Assembly (NCBI GenBank): GCA_021734785.1
Contig: JAIPIF010000002.1
Coordinates: forward strand, 124,001 to 188,000
Length of the DNA: 64,000 bases
Direction of reading: 5' to 3'
DNA from: Candidatus Altimarinota bacterium
GTDB lineage: Bacteria; Patescibacteriota; Gracilibacteria; UBA4473
This document shows, one piece after another, positions 8,334 to 17,334 of this stretch (positions within the stretch are counted from its first letter, which is position 1; the number at the start of each line of letters is the position of its first letter). Both the position numbers and the translations under genes were made by a program. Below the pieces are notes generated by a model, which was not told the DNA's origin, did not search any database, and saw only the letters and a list, made by a program, of their open reading frames with translations.

Positions 8334-9716
8334 ATGAAGTCGTATCAGATCAAGACCTTCGGCTGTCAGATGAATTACTCCGATTCGGAGCGCGTCTCAA
8401 GCGTGCTGGATCGGTGTGGCCTGCGGAAGGCTTCGGCGGACGAAACCCCGGACCTGCTGATTTTCAACACCTGCTCGGTGCGCCAAAAATCAGAAGACAA
8501 AGCCATCGGGGCGATGCACGAGTTTCGGAAAAAAGCCCCCGATTCTCTGATCGGCGTGACGGGCTGCATGGTGCGAGAGACCGGGCACAAAGACATTTCT
8601 CGTGATGGACTGTTGCAGCATGATTTCGTGGATTTTGTGTTTCGCATCGAGGATGCAGCGCGGCTGCCAAAAATCCTCTCCCAATTTTCCGGATTGGAGT
8701 TTGTGCTCGAGGAATTTGAAAACTTCTTCGGCACGGGGGAAATCGAAAATTATTTTCGCATTGCCCCACAGGTATCCTCCCAGACGCAGGTGTTTGTCCC
8801 GATCATGCAGGGATGTGATAAATTTTGCACCTACTGCATCGTCCCCTACACCCGCGGACGCGAAGTCTCCCGGCCGATGACGGAGATTTTGGATGAGTGT
8901 GAGCACCACGCCAAAAATGGAGCGAAAGAAATTACGCTGCTGGGGCAAAACGTAAACTCGTACACCTCTGAAGGCGAAAAATCATTTCCCGACCTGCTGC
9001 GCGGCGTGGATCGACTTCATTCTCTCGGACTCTCGCGCGTGCGCTTTACTTCCCCGCATCCGCAGGACTTTACCGAAGAAGTGATCGATGTGTTGGCCCA
9101 CATGAAAACAGCCTGTCCGTACGTGCACCTGCCGGCACAGCATGGATCCGATCGCATGCTGCGGGCGATGAATCGTAATTACACGGTGGCCGAATACGAG
9201 GAGATTGTTGACTCCCTCCGCAAACGAATCCCTGGGGTCTCCATTGCCACCGACATCATCGTGGGGTTTCCGGGGGAGACAGAAGAGGATTTTTGGCAGC
9301 TCTCGGAGTTTGCGCGTCGCATGAAATTTGATTTCTCGTACACAGCCATTTTTTCCCCACGAAAAAATACGCCCGCCGCGCGGATGAAAAAAGAATTTGT
9401 GCCGCCTGCTGAGCAAAAAGAACGCTTTCACGCTTTCGACAACATCATCAAAAGTACGGCCTTTGTCCGACGACAGGAGTGTGTCGGCAAGATGGTTGAG
9501 GTTTTGGTGGAGAGTTCTGAGCCGCAGTTGGGAGGGACGTTTCTCAATGGCGGACGCAGTCGGGAATTTTTCGAAACCTACTTTCTCTCCGATCAGCCAC
9601 TTTTGGGTCAGGAAATTTCTGTGCAGATCACCGAACGAAAAGGGTACGTGCTGCATGGGGACTTCCTCGAGACAAAGAAGAAAAAGACACCGTCTCTGCG
9701 GGTCGTTTCGGCGTGA
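8334..9716 (+). CDS. miaB: tRNA-2-methylthio-N6-dimethylallyladenosine synthase MiaB
   Basis: Radical SAM methylthiotransferase that modifies A37 in tRNAs reading UNN codons. The N-terminal UPF0004 domain has the three cluster cysteines at about 11 (TFGCQMN), 47 (FNTCSVR) and 78 (TGCM). The radical SAM motif CDKFCTYC is near 161-168. A C-terminal TRAM domain follows (ECVGKMVEVLVE...GQEISVQI). 460 aa, full length. Depends on SAM, whose synthase metK is at 40430. No Shine-Dalgarno; the ATG at 8334 gives the normal MiaB start. Confidence 0.96.
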   Translation: MKSYQIKTFGCQMNYSDSERVSSVLDRCGLRKASADETPDLLIFNTCSVRQKSEDKAIGAMHEFRKKAPDSLIGVTGCMVRETGHKDISRDGLLQHDFVDFVFRIEDAARLPKILSQFSGLEFVLEEFENFFGTGEIENYFRIAPQVSSQTQVFVPIMQGCDKFCTYCIVPYTRGREVSRPMTEILDECEHHAKNGAKEITLLGQNVNSYTSEGEKSFPDLLRGVDRLHSLGLSRVRFTSPHPQDFTEEVIDVLAHMKTACPYVHLPAQHGSDRMLRAMNRNYTVAEYEEIVDSLRKRIPGVSIATDIIVGFPGETEEDFWQLSEFARRMKFDFSYTAIFSPRKNTPAARMKKEFVPPAEQKERFHAFDNIIKSTAFVRRQECVGKMVEVLVESSEPQLGGTFLNGGRSREFFETYFLSDQPLLGQEISVQITERKGYVLHGDFLETKKKKTPSLRVVSA

Positions 9717-9752
9717 GTGTCCTTTTTTATGCCAGAAAACAAAGAAAAGCCC

Positions 9753-9781
9753 TTGTCTTTTTTGTGAAATCTTGCTACAAT
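9753..9781 (+). promoter_or_regulatory. Promoter of acidic-repeat protein gene
   Basis: TTGTCT, 17-nt spacer, extended TGC-TACAAT at 9774-9781; 24-nt leader to the ATG at 9806. It overlaps the space after miaB. Confidence 0.65.
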
Positions 9782-9805
9782 GTCCCGATTTCTTCAAAAA
9801 AAATC

Positions 9806-10987
9806 ATGAAATTGCTCCGTTCCAGCTCCGGTGTGTCTGCGGACACAAAATATATTTCTTTTGCTTCGGTCATTGGCGATGAAGTGATGAATGCCCAAGT
9901 GGATGCATCTGCCGAGTGGGCCAAAGAAATGAAAAATGCCAAGATCTGGAGTCGTGAGGCTCAGAATGATTTAGCTGGAAAACTCAAAACGAAGATGGAA
10001 CTGGAAAAAGCGAAGAAAGAATCTCTCGTGCGCCAAGTGCAGCGAGGAGACACCGTGGGGGCGATTGCCAAAGGGTTCCGTGACTCGGAGTTGCTCCAGA
10101 GTTCCAGTCTGTACAGCACGCAGGTGCGATACGAAAAAGGACTTGTCACAGGTGCACAAATCGAAAGATGGAACGAAACTCATCCGAAATATCCCATTTC
10201 TGACGCCGCTGCCGAGAGCATGGTCAATGGAACCGGATCTTTTGACCTCAGTCAGGCCAACTTCTTGCTTCCCGGGTGGTATGCACACGTAGAAGACAAT
10301 GTGCTGGTGCTGAGTGCGGAAAAACAAGAGACGGTGGTGGAAAAAGAGGAAGAGAACATAGAAGAAGACAAAGAGGACGACCGAGAAGATGATCCCGCAC
10401 GACAGGACAACAGTTTGGATGAAGAAGAGGACGAAGGCGAAGATGATAAAGAAGACAAAGAGGATGACCGAGAAGATGATCCTGCCCGACAGGATAATAG
10501 CTTGGATGATAATGAAGAGGACAAGGGAGAGGACTTGGACAACAAAGACGAAGATGATAAAGAAGATGACCGAGAGGGTGATCCTGCACGACAGGACAAC
10601 AGCTTGGATGAAGACAAAGAGGACAGCGGAGAGGACGTGGACAAAGGGGAAGAGAATGAAGGAATTACTGAAGCTCTCAGGAAAGAATGGAATCGTCTCG
10701 CTGAAGCGTTTCGACTGGCACAGGAAAATATTCCAGAACTCAAAGAAGATCATTCAAACCTGGGTGATTTCGAAGAAAAAATTCATTTGGCACAACGAGC
10801 AAAACGCGCTCTGAATGAGTTCAACACAGAGCATGCGGGTGAAAATAGTATTGCGGAGGGAGTAGCACAGGACAAACTGGAAAAAGCAGAAGAAGAGCTG
10901 GAGGAAGCAAAAGCAAAAATTTCTTCCAAGCAAAAATGGAGCTGGAGATGGAATGCAATTCGCCGCTCACTGTTTCCCTGGACATAA
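9806..10987 (+). CDS. Acidic tandem-repeat protein with a LysM-like segment
   Basis: 393 aa from MKLLRSSSGVSADTKYISFA. Residues about 70-140 contain VQRGDTVGAIAKGFRDS, which resembles the start of a LysM peptidoglycan-binding repeat but is incomplete. The middle (about 185-290) has three copies of an acidic unit built on DKEDDRE(D/G)DPARQDNSLD. The C-terminal third is coiled coil (KLEKAEEELEEAKAKI), ending in a Trp-rich basic tail. No clear signal peptide. A calcium- or cation-binding surface linker is possible but unproven. Confidence 0.7.
   Translation: MKLLRSSSGVSADTKYISFASVIGDEVMNAQVDASAEWAKEMKNAKIWSREAQNDLAGKLKTKMELEKAKKESLVRQVQRGDTVGAIAKGFRDSELLQSSSLYSTQVRYEKGLVTGAQIERWNETHPKYPISDAAAESMVNGTGSFDLSQANFLLPGWYAHVEDNVLVLSAEKQETVVEKEEENIEEDKEDDREDDPARQDNSLDEEEDEGEDDKEDKEDDREDDPARQDNSLDDNEEDKGEDLDNKDEDDKEDDREGDPARQDNSLDEDKEDSGEDVDKGEENEGITEALRKEWNRLAEAFRLAQENIPELKEDHSNLGDFEEKIHLAQRAKRALNEFNTEHAGENSIAEGVAQDKLEKAEEELEEAKAKISSKQKWSWRWNAIRRSLFPWT
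10366..10612 (+). repeat. Three tandem acidic coding repeats
   Basis: In-frame repeats of about 80-90 nt, each encoding D-rich sequence with the invariant core DPARQDNSLD; spacer lengths differ among units. Confidence 0.8.
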
Positions 10988-11002
10988 AAAATTCAGACAT
11001 GA

Positions 11003-11036
11003 AAAAAAGGCCGCTCGCAATGAGTGGCCTTTTAAA
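11003..11036. terminator. Bidirectional terminator between convergent genes
   Basis: AAAGGCC-CTC / GAG-GGCCTTT stem with a GCAA-type loop, A-rich on the left and T-rich on the right, so it can serve both the gene ending at 10987 and the one ending at 11057. Confidence 0.8.
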
Positions 11037-11056
11037 ATAAATACTGTTTGAATTTT

Positions 11057-12061
11057 CTACTTATCGCAGCTCACCATCCAGACGCCATCGGCGTTTGTTT
11101 GTGGGAGAGGGAAAACTCCCCTCGCGACACAATCGCCGACTTTTCGGTCTACGACAATCAAACTCCGGCTTGGCCAGAGTGTTATGTCTGTGATTTTGGT
11201 GGTGACCATTTCCCCTTCTTCTTCGACGAAGAAGTACCACGTCCCCCCTTTCTCGCGGGAAACGATCAATGAATTTTTAATCGCATCCTTGGTGAAATCC
11301 GAGGAGCGAAAAGAGTTGGCATATTCAGCACCGCCGAGTTTTTGCCAATCCAAGGATTGCAGGGATGCCACCTGGGATTCCAGTTCGTTGATCGTGGAAC
11401 CCTGTTCGTCAATAGTATCGTTCAGGGCAGCGATTGTCCTTTCGGTTGCAATGTTCTCGTTCAGCTCTGCAGTCCAGAGGAACCAGCCCACTGCGGCAGC
11501 AAGAAGACAGGTGATAAGAGGAAGGATATATCCCCAGCGAATTTTGATGGTGATTTTGTCTGCGGTTTTCTCCGGGACAAAAAGAGCATCAAATACTTCC
11601 GGATTTTTCTCCGGATTCTTCCCGACTTTCTTGATATCAAATATATCAAGGGGTTCCCATTGTCCACCGATTAACACTCTTTTATTCGTAGGATCAAAGG
11701 GAAGTCGCGAGACTTCTTTCTCTGAATTCCTGTGATAATACTCCCCCTTATATTTGCAGAGGATTATTTTTTCATCCAGATTTACGATGATCGCTTTGTC
11801 ACGATCAATTTCGACCCCATTCTCAAATTTGTAGAATCCGCCCACATTTGCGGATCCGGAGATGGTGCATTCTTCATCCAGGTGGGGGACACCACCCTTC
11901 AGAAAAATAATGTAGAAAATGTCTACTTCATCTTCCTCTTTTATTATTCCATTGGGGAAGCGAAAATAGCAGCTTCCTGTTCCTTCTTTTCTTACAACTT
12001 GGGTGCATTCTTCATCTTGGAAGAATGTTCCATTTTTTGAATAAATCTTAGTTTTTGCCAT
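11057..12061 (-). CDS. Hypothetical single-pass membrane protein with coiled coil
   Basis: 334 aa. The N-terminal half (residues 1-175) is strand-rich with repeated Cys/Glu motifs (QDEECTQVV, LDEECTISG). One membrane helix, ILPLITCLLAAAVGWFLW, follows near 180-200, then a short coiled coil (TIAALNDTIDEQGSTINELESQV) and a C-terminal domain of about 100 aa. No signal peptide, so the N-terminal half is probably cytoplasmic and the coiled coil outside. No family recognised. Starts MAKTKIYSKNG. Confidence 0.7.
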   Translation of the reverse strand: MAKTKIYSKNGTFFQDEECTQVVRKEGTGSCYFRFPNGIIKEEDEVDIFYIIFLKGGVPHLDEECTISGSANVGGFYKFENGVEIDRDKAIIVNLDEKIILCKYKGEYYHRNSEKEVSRLPFDPTNKRVLIGGQWEPLDIFDIKKVGKNPEKNPEVFDALFVPEKTADKITIKIRWGYILPLITCLLAAAVGWFLWTAELNENIATERTIAALNDTIDEQGSTINELESQVASLQSLDWQKLGGAEYANSFRSSDFTKDAIKNSLIVSREKGGTWYFFVEEEGEMVTTKITDITLWPSRSLIVVDRKVGDCVARGVFPLPQTNADGVWMVSCDK

Positions 12062-12104
12062 GACATATCGAATTTAAATTAAACATAAAATGAATTATCT
12101 TTCA

Positions 12105-12126
12105 TTTCACCTGACATCAGGTGAAA
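12105..12126. promoter_or_regulatory. 22-bp palindrome upstream of membrane protein gene
   Basis: TTTCACCTGA-CA-TCAGGTGAAA is a perfect 10-bp inverted repeat, 44 bp upstream of the start at 12061. It looks like an operator. TTTCACC recurs at 12161, followed by a second inverted repeat ATGTCC-AGACC-GGACAT (12170-12186). The rest of 12062-12349 shows no gene. Confidence 0.5.
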
Positions 12127-12349
12127 AATCCTGCGCGCGGAGCAAGACACGCACAAAAGATTTCACCCGATGTCCAGACCGGACATGTGGTGTGAGACTG
12201 CGGATTGTCAAAGAACCTCAAACAGAAATATCTGCCCTCCGAGACAGCTCGTCTGATGAGTCGCTGTCTACAAAAAGCAGGTGAGTCTGTTCGACTTCAA
12301 AGAACTGTATACAAAATACAGGAATTTGTTAAAAATGTCAAGTAGTTTC

Positions 12350-14164
12350 TCACTCAAACTCCACTACCGCGCGGAAATTTTGATCCACCAGATCGACCGG
12401 GCGACCGATGTTGTAGGTTTCGGCTTTAAACGTGCCTTCGACCGGCGAAATCGTCGTGAGGAGTTCGGTTTTTTCTCGCCCAGGAGTGCCGACCAGCTGC
12501 AGATTGTACGGACGCCAGTTGCGACTTCCTCTTTGTACCCGTGTGTCGTATGTCAGCTCGATTTCCAGTCGTTCTCCCGGGAGCACATTCATCGGGATTT
12601 CAAAAATTTTCCATTCCTCCTGCTCGCCAATCTCGATCGTCCCCGACGGGGAATCAAACTCCCGCAGCTCCGCGCCCCGTGGCACCCAGAGCCGGAGGAC
12701 GGTACGGTTTTGGCCGTACCCCAGTTTCCACCAGAGTTCTTGGGTCAGCAGCGCTCTCCGCTCCTCCGGCCAGCGGGATTCCTGCAGGAGTTGGGAGAGT
12801 TCGCCGTACCGCAGGGCGTGATTGCGTACAATTTTGACCGTGTTTTGCACCCAGCCATCGGCTTGAATTTTGCTGTCATGCCGGAGTTTGGTCCACACAA
12901 ATTTTTCCGACTTGTTTGCCCCGATCGACACGAAATCAAACAGCAAAAAGTTGTCCGCTTCCCGCTGCAGCTCCACACGACCCGCGAGCCCCCATTTTTC
13001 AAAAAGCCGCTGCAGCTCTCGACTCTCCGAAAACGCCAGCAGATTTTTTTGAGCGATAAACTGCTCCAGATCAAATTTTTGCACGTGCGGATCCTGGGTC
13101 AGCACCATTTCCGCGATCCGCCGGACTCGCTCCGGGGCCAGCAGGGCCTGGGCAAAATACATCACCGGATCCTTCACATTCATCCGCCCGGCAATCTTGG
13201 ACTCCACGAGAAACTGCAGCATCACATCGAAATTTTGTGCATCGAGCGTTAGATTCCACTGGGGCATTTCGATGGGGCCGGTGAGTTTCAGAATCTCCTC
13301 AGCTACATTGAGATTCACCGCCAGCACGGTGCCCGGCCGGCGTTGCCCCGCCGCCTGAAAGAAGTTTTGGACCGTGGTCGCGCTCCGGGGGAAATCCGGC
13401 CAGAAATTGGCATCGCGCAGGGAGATGGTTTGTGACAATCCATGAAAAAACCCGGGAGAGGGGATCTGCTCTCGCACGTCGATCAGTCGATCGATGGCGT
13501 AGATATCTTCAAAATCCCACGAAAACGTCCCATCTTCTGCAAAATCGACCACCACCAAACTCCCCAGAAATCCGCCGGTGGAGCGGGGTTCGTTTTGGTT
13601 TTGCAAGAGGATCACCACGCGTTCCTCCTCCCGAGCAAATTTTTGCAGAATTCCTTCAAATCGGCGAATGTCCTGCAGGGATTTTTTTGCAAACCGTACG
13701 AGCTCGAGGAGCTTTTGTCGTTCAAGTTTTTCCTCCTCCTCTAGCAAAAATCCAGGAATTATCTGTAGGTTTCGCTCGATTTTTTCCAGGGAATTTTCAA
13801 TCGACTCAAGACGCTCAAAAAAAGCAAAGGTCACAATTTTTTGTGGCTCGGGCGTCCCGGGGGTGATACGGATTTTTGTCTCGGCGTGCAGCGGAAATTG
13901 CTCCTTGAGCTGCTCGACTTCCGCCAGAATGTTTTGGACCTCCACGACAGAGCTTTTGACGGCCGATACCGGAAAAACACTGGGCAAGCGCTCGGCCTTC
14001 GCCGTGACGGCGTCCCATTTCTCAGGATTTGTTCCTGCCTCGCGGGCTTCAGCGGTCACTTCCAGGATGAGGGCTTTCATCTCTGGGAGTTGCTGCTGCA
14101 CGACAATCCCGCCGGTGACCAGTGCCACCAGCAGCATCCCCACCAGCACAAAAAAGGTTCGCAT
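12350..14164 (-). CDS. DUF4012 domain membrane-anchored protein
   Basis: 604 aa with an N-terminal membrane anchor (FFVLVGMLLVALVTGGIVV), a helical coiled-coil part to about residue 190, then the DUF4012 core with EPRSTGGFLGSLVVVDF and IYAIDRLIDVR. The C-terminal part is strand-rich and extracytoplasmic. DUF4012 proteins are widespread in Patescibacteria and Gram-positives, often beside polysaccharide genes; molecular function is unknown. Here it follows an O-antigen-ligase-type gene on the same strand with a 90-bp gap. Confidence 0.88.
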   Translation of the reverse strand: MRTFFVLVGMLLVALVTGGIVVQQQLPEMKALILEVTAEAREAGTNPEKWDAVTAKAERLPSVFPVSAVKSSVVEVQNILAEVEQLKEQFPLHAETKIRITPGTPEPQKIVTFAFFERLESIENSLEKIERNLQIIPGFLLEEEEKLERQKLLELVRFAKKSLQDIRRFEGILQKFAREEERVVILLQNQNEPRSTGGFLGSLVVVDFAEDGTFSWDFEDIYAIDRLIDVREQIPSPGFFHGLSQTISLRDANFWPDFPRSATTVQNFFQAAGQRRPGTVLAVNLNVAEEILKLTGPIEMPQWNLTLDAQNFDVMLQFLVESKIAGRMNVKDPVMYFAQALLAPERVRRIAEMVLTQDPHVQKFDLEQFIAQKNLLAFSESRELQRLFEKWGLAGRVELQREADNFLLFDFVSIGANKSEKFVWTKLRHDSKIQADGWVQNTVKIVRNHALRYGELSQLLQESRWPEERRALLTQELWWKLGYGQNRTVLRLWVPRGAELREFDSPSGTIEIGEQEEWKIFEIPMNVLPGERLEIELTYDTRVQRGSRNWRPYNLQLVGTPGREKTELLTTISPVEGTFKAETYNIGRPVDLVDQNFRAVVEFE

Positions 14165-14173
14165 GCGCGAGAA

Positions 14174-14280
14174 AATTAGCGGGTTTCTCGAGAATTTTCA
14201 AGCGGTCGGGAGTGATTGCTTCTCCCGACAGGTCGGGATCGCAAAAAACAGGTTCATCTGTTTTCTCGAGAATTCTCAAG
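14174..14280. repeat. Direct repeats and palindrome between ligase and DUF4012 genes
   Basis: TTTCTCGAGAATTTTCAAGC near 14174 recurs as TTTCTCGAGAATTCTCAAGC near 14261, the second inside the 3' end of the ligase gene. Between them is the palindrome TCCCGAC-AG-GTCGGGA (14222-14237). Possibly a processing or termination signal between the two genes. Confidence 0.5.
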
Positions 14281-15462
14281 CACTCCTGCCATGGCCATCA
14301 CCGGTACGAAGAGAAGTGGGAAAAACAGCGAATTGACAAAACAGGCGTGGACGACCAGGGCCAGCAGTCCCGCCGCAAACCCCAGCGACACCGGATTTCT
14401 CTGCTGTCTCCAGGGTTGCCAGCCCTGCCACCAGAGCTTCCCGAGGAAAAAAAGATACACCAAAAACCCCAGAACTCCGCTTGTCACAAGGGTGGTGAGG
14501 TGTGTGCTGTCCGCGCCGCCGGCGGAATAATAATTTTCATCGACAATGCCCTCCTCCGCTGCCGCCCAGCGGTACGTGCCGTACCCCGTTCCGACGATGG
14601 GCGATTTCTCCCAGAGAGTCAGCGATTTTTTCCAATTCATCAGCCGCAGAGAAGCGGTCGGATCGATTTCATCGGTGTCTCGCAGAATGATGGATCGGGC
14701 GGTCCCGGCCAGCTCTCCAATCCGTTTTTGGGCGCGCGGACTGGCTGCGATCCCCAGTGCCGCGACGAGGACGGCAATCAGAATAATTTTCCAGTCTTTC
14801 CAGGCGAAGAAAAAGAGGAGTCCCACGCCTGCAGCGAGGAGCCCGCTTCTGGAAAAGGTGAGAAAGAGGGCCACCATCGTCGCCGCTACCAGCAGCAGGA
14901 GCCACCATTTTCGCTCGCGGTACCAGCTGCCGATCACCAGCGGAAGGAGAAACCCGAGAAAGCCTGCAAAATAATTTGGATCCAGCCATGTCCCCAGTAG
15001 GCGTCCGATATGCGGGTCGAGTCCGCCTTCGGTCGAAAAATGGGAAATGTCTGGCACCAGCACAAATTGTACAAATCCGAGCAGAATCACGACCGCAGAA
15101 ATTGTAAAAAACTTTGTCAGCAATTTCTCCTCTCGAGAAAAAAGATCCGTCGCCGCCCAGCCAAAGATGAGAAATTCCACGATTCGTATCAGATATGCCG
15201 CAGAAAGGAGTTTTCCCTCTGTGCTCAGATCTCCAGCGCCCAGCAGCCAGGTGGCAAATAAAATACCCACCAGCAAAAACCCGGATCCCACCCAGCGATT
15301 TCGAGGAAAGCTTCGGTCGATGATGATTTTCTTTGCCAGCCAAATCACGGAAAAAACGAGCAGTACGATGTCCATCGCCAAAATCCCAGCGCCTCCAGCG
15401 TCAATGCGTGCGAGCATGCCGGGGATCAGGAGCAGGAGGCAGAGCCAGAAAAAAAGACGCAT
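14254..15462 (-). CDS. O-antigen ligase / Wzy-type polytopic membrane protein
   Basis: 402 aa with about ten hydrophobic helices. The Wzy_C-type region is visible: LTFSRSGLLAAGVGLLFF, then a large loop with WEKSPIVGTGYGTYRW and later ADSTHLTTLVTSGVLGFLVYLF. This layout is that of the O-antigen ligase/polymerase family acting on lipid-linked glycans at the outer face of the membrane. Without an LPS pathway in view, attaching sugars to a surface polymer or protein is equally possible. ATG lies 7 nt from a TACAAC box (15470-15475), so it is probably leaderless. Confidence 0.85.
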   Translation of the reverse strand: MRLFFWLCLLLLIPGMLARIDAGGAGILAMDIVLLVFSVIWLAKKIIIDRSFPRNRWVGSGFLLVGILFATWLLGAGDLSTEGKLLSAAYLIRIVEFLIFGWAATDLFSREEKLLTKFFTISAVVILLGFVQFVLVPDISHFSTEGGLDPHIGRLLGTWLDPNYFAGFLGFLLPLVIGSWYRERKWWLLLLVAATMVALFLTFSRSGLLAAGVGLLFFFAWKDWKIILIAVLVAALGIAASPRAQKRIGELAGTARSIILRDTDEIDPTASLRLMNWKKSLTLWEKSPIVGTGYGTYRWAAAEEGIVDENYYSAGGADSTHLTTLVTSGVLGFLVYLFFLGKLWWQGWQPWRQQRNPVSLGFAAGLLALVVHACFVNSLFFPLLFVPVMAMAGVLENSRENR

Positions 15463-15469
15463 CGGGGGA

Positions 15470-15475
15470 GTTGTA
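15470..15475 (-). promoter_or_regulatory. -10 box of the O-antigen ligase gene, leaderless type
   Basis: CTACAAC on the minus strand, 7 nt from the start codon. Confidence 0.5.
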
Positions 15476-15517
15476 GCGGAAAAGACGTGGGTTGAAAAGT
15501 CGAAAATTTTCCACGCA

Positions 15518-15547
15518 AAAAAGAAGGTAACAGGGGCTACCTTCTGA
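15518..15547 (-). terminator. Terminator of the NhaD gene
   Basis: On the minus strand AGAAGGTA and TACCTTCT form an 8-bp stem with a C-rich loop, followed by a T run. Confidence 0.8.
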
Positions 15548-15575
15548 GATAATATGTCTTACAACAGTTTCGAGT

Positions 15576-16991
15576 TTAGCCTATAATCTGCATTTGCAAA
15601 TAATAGGCTCCAGCTCCTGCTAGATATCCGACCAATGCAAGCCAAGAAATTTTCTTGGCGTACCAGATGAAATCAATTTTTTCCATCCCCATGGCGGCGA
15701 CTCCGGCCGCCGATCCGATGATCAGGATGCTGCCACCGGTCCCGGCACAATACGCCAGGAATTGCCAAAACCGTCCATCGACTACAAAGTTTGCCGCATA
15801 ACCCACCGCACCTGGTTCTGCTATTTCATACATTCCCATGGCTCCGGCGACGAGTGGTACATTGTCTACAATGGCTGATAAAATACCAATGATCAGGTTG
15901 ATGGCATAAATATTCCCAAGATTCTCATCAAGGTATTTTGCCAGCACCCCCAAGTGACCAGCGGATTGTAGACTCGCTACGGCCATCAGAATGCCCATGA
16001 AAAAAAATACGGTGGGAACATCTACCTTTCTCAACACGCCGACAATGGTAAATTTTTTCCTGTCTTCTTCGCACTTTTTTTGGTGTATGAGCTCTGTTAC
16101 GACCCAGATTACCCCCAAGCTCAAGAGCATCCCCATAAAGGGAGGCAAATGGGTATAGGTTTTGAAAATAGGCACAAACAGAAGCCCCGCTACTCCTAAT
16201 ACGAGAAAGATCCATCGTTCACTTGGAGTGGTGAGGTTTTCTCCATTTGCGATATCTGCTGAAGGTCTTTCCACCTCCCCTTTCATGGTAAAAGAAAGCA
16301 GGATCAGTGGGATGACCATGGTAACCAAACTTGGAAAAATAACATAGCTAATGATATTTGCCGTTGTGACCTGTCCGCCAATCCACAGCATGATCGTCGT
16401 GACATCGCCGATAGGAGACCATGCTCCGCCAGCATTTGCCGCGAGAACCACCATGGAGAGAAAAAACCAGCGGCTTTTTTGGTCCGCAATTAGTTTTCTC
16501 AGTAACGCCACCATGACAATGGTGGTCGTGAGATTGTCCAGTGTCGCCGACATAAAAAATGTCAAAAAACTCAGGATCCACAGCAGTTTAATTTTGCTGA
16601 GGGTTTTTATTTTATCTGTGATGATCTTAAATCCCTGGTGCTGGTCGACCGTTTCCACGATCGTCATCGCACCAAGTAGAAAAAATAGAATGGTGGAGAT
16701 CTCCGCCAGATGATGCATCACTTCGTGATGGGTAATAAAACCCAGCATGTCTCCCGCTGTTGGATTGCTAATCTGATTTTCGTGCAGGTATTCTGCCCAC
16801 CACTGGCTCAGATACTGTCCACTGTCATTTACCAGGCTGAGTATGTCCACCCGGCCAAAAACATAAATGATCCACAGGACCATTCCAAGCAACAGTGCGG
16901 TTGCCGCCTTGTCTACTTTGATGGGGTGTTCCAGCGCGATCAGCGCGTAGCCGATGATAAACACCACCAGCATTGTAATAAATTCTGTCAT
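15576..16991 (-). CDS. nhaD: NhaD-type Na+/H+ antiporter
   Basis: Polytopic member of the ion transporter superfamily, 471 aa, about 12 membrane segments. Family-typical stretches include FFMSATLDNLTTTIVMVALL, NAGGAWSPIGDVTTIMLW, and IVDNVPLVAGAMGMY with a conserved Asp, plus GTGGSILIIGSAAG near the end. Exchanges internal Na+ or Li+ for protons. A clear AGGAGA lies about 10 nt before ATG, unlike most neighbours. The leader (17049-17177) has two strong hairpins. Isolated between opposite-strand genes, with its own terminator. Confidence 0.93.
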   Translation of the reverse strand: MTEFITMLVVFIIGYALIALEHPIKVDKAATALLLGMVLWIIYVFGRVDILSLVNDSGQYLSQWWAEYLHENQISNPTAGDMLGFITHHEVMHHLAEISTILFFLLGAMTIVETVDQHQGFKIITDKIKTLSKIKLLWILSFLTFFMSATLDNLTTTIVMVALLRKLIADQKSRWFFLSMVVLAANAGGAWSPIGDVTTIMLWIGGQVTTANIISYVIFPSLVTMVIPLILLSFTMKGEVERPSADIANGENLTTPSERWIFLVLGVAGLLFVPIFKTYTHLPPFMGMLLSLGVIWVVTELIHQKKCEEDRKKFTIVGVLRKVDVPTVFFFMGILMAVASLQSAGHLGVLAKYLDENLGNIYAINLIIGILSAIVDNVPLVAGAMGMYEIAEPGAVGYAANFVVDGRFWQFLAYCAGTGGSILIIGSAAGVAAMGMEKIDFIWYAKKISWLALVGYLAGAGAYYLQMQIIG

Positions 16992-17048
16992 AAATTTGAT
17001 TCTCCTTTTTTCGTTAGACTTATTTTTATTTACTGATTTTCATTGTTT

Positions 17049-17177
17049 CTGATCGATACTGACCGACCAGAGATAGGGCACAGGACGCGTGCACTTTCTC
17101 CGATCGATCAGCGTCTTTTTTCTCGAACTGTCAAAGAACGAATTCTGTTTTTCGATCTGGTGGTGAAATCAGAATTC
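17049..17177 (-). promoter_or_regulatory. Structured leader candidate upstream of nhaD
   Basis: The 343-bp gap 16992-17334 holds two long inverted repeats. CTGATCGAT (17049-17057) pairs with ATCGATCAG (17103-17111) and encloses a smaller GCAC/GTGC hairpin (17078-17092). GAATTCTG (17140-17147) pairs with CAGAATTC (17170-17177). TTGACA sits on the minus strand at 17134-17129, between the two hairpins. An ion-sensing leader is possible; I cannot match it to a known riboswitch. Confidence 0.4.
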
Positions 17178-17334
17178 CCACCCAATCAGCAAAAACAGGA
17201 GGACATTGATAATTTATTCAGCAAAAAAGTCAAGTGAATTGAATCGTTTTCCTCATCGTGTTAGGAAAAATCCAGAAAAGAATTGACTTCTCGAGAAAGT
17301 TTTGAAAAATAGCTTCAATTCTTTTTCTGCCTCT

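Noticed and set aside
12281-13252. 323-codon plus-strand frame inside the DUF4012 gene
   Set aside because: Antisense shadow; the minus strand carries the DUF4012 motifs in frame.
14122-15000. Long plus-strand frame inside the O-antigen ligase gene
   Set aside because: Antisense shadow of a well-supported membrane protein, with unlikely composition.
17049-17177. Assigning the nhaD leader to a named Na+ or Li+ riboswitch
   Set aside because: I could not match conserved loop sequences from memory, so only a structured-leader candidate is reported.
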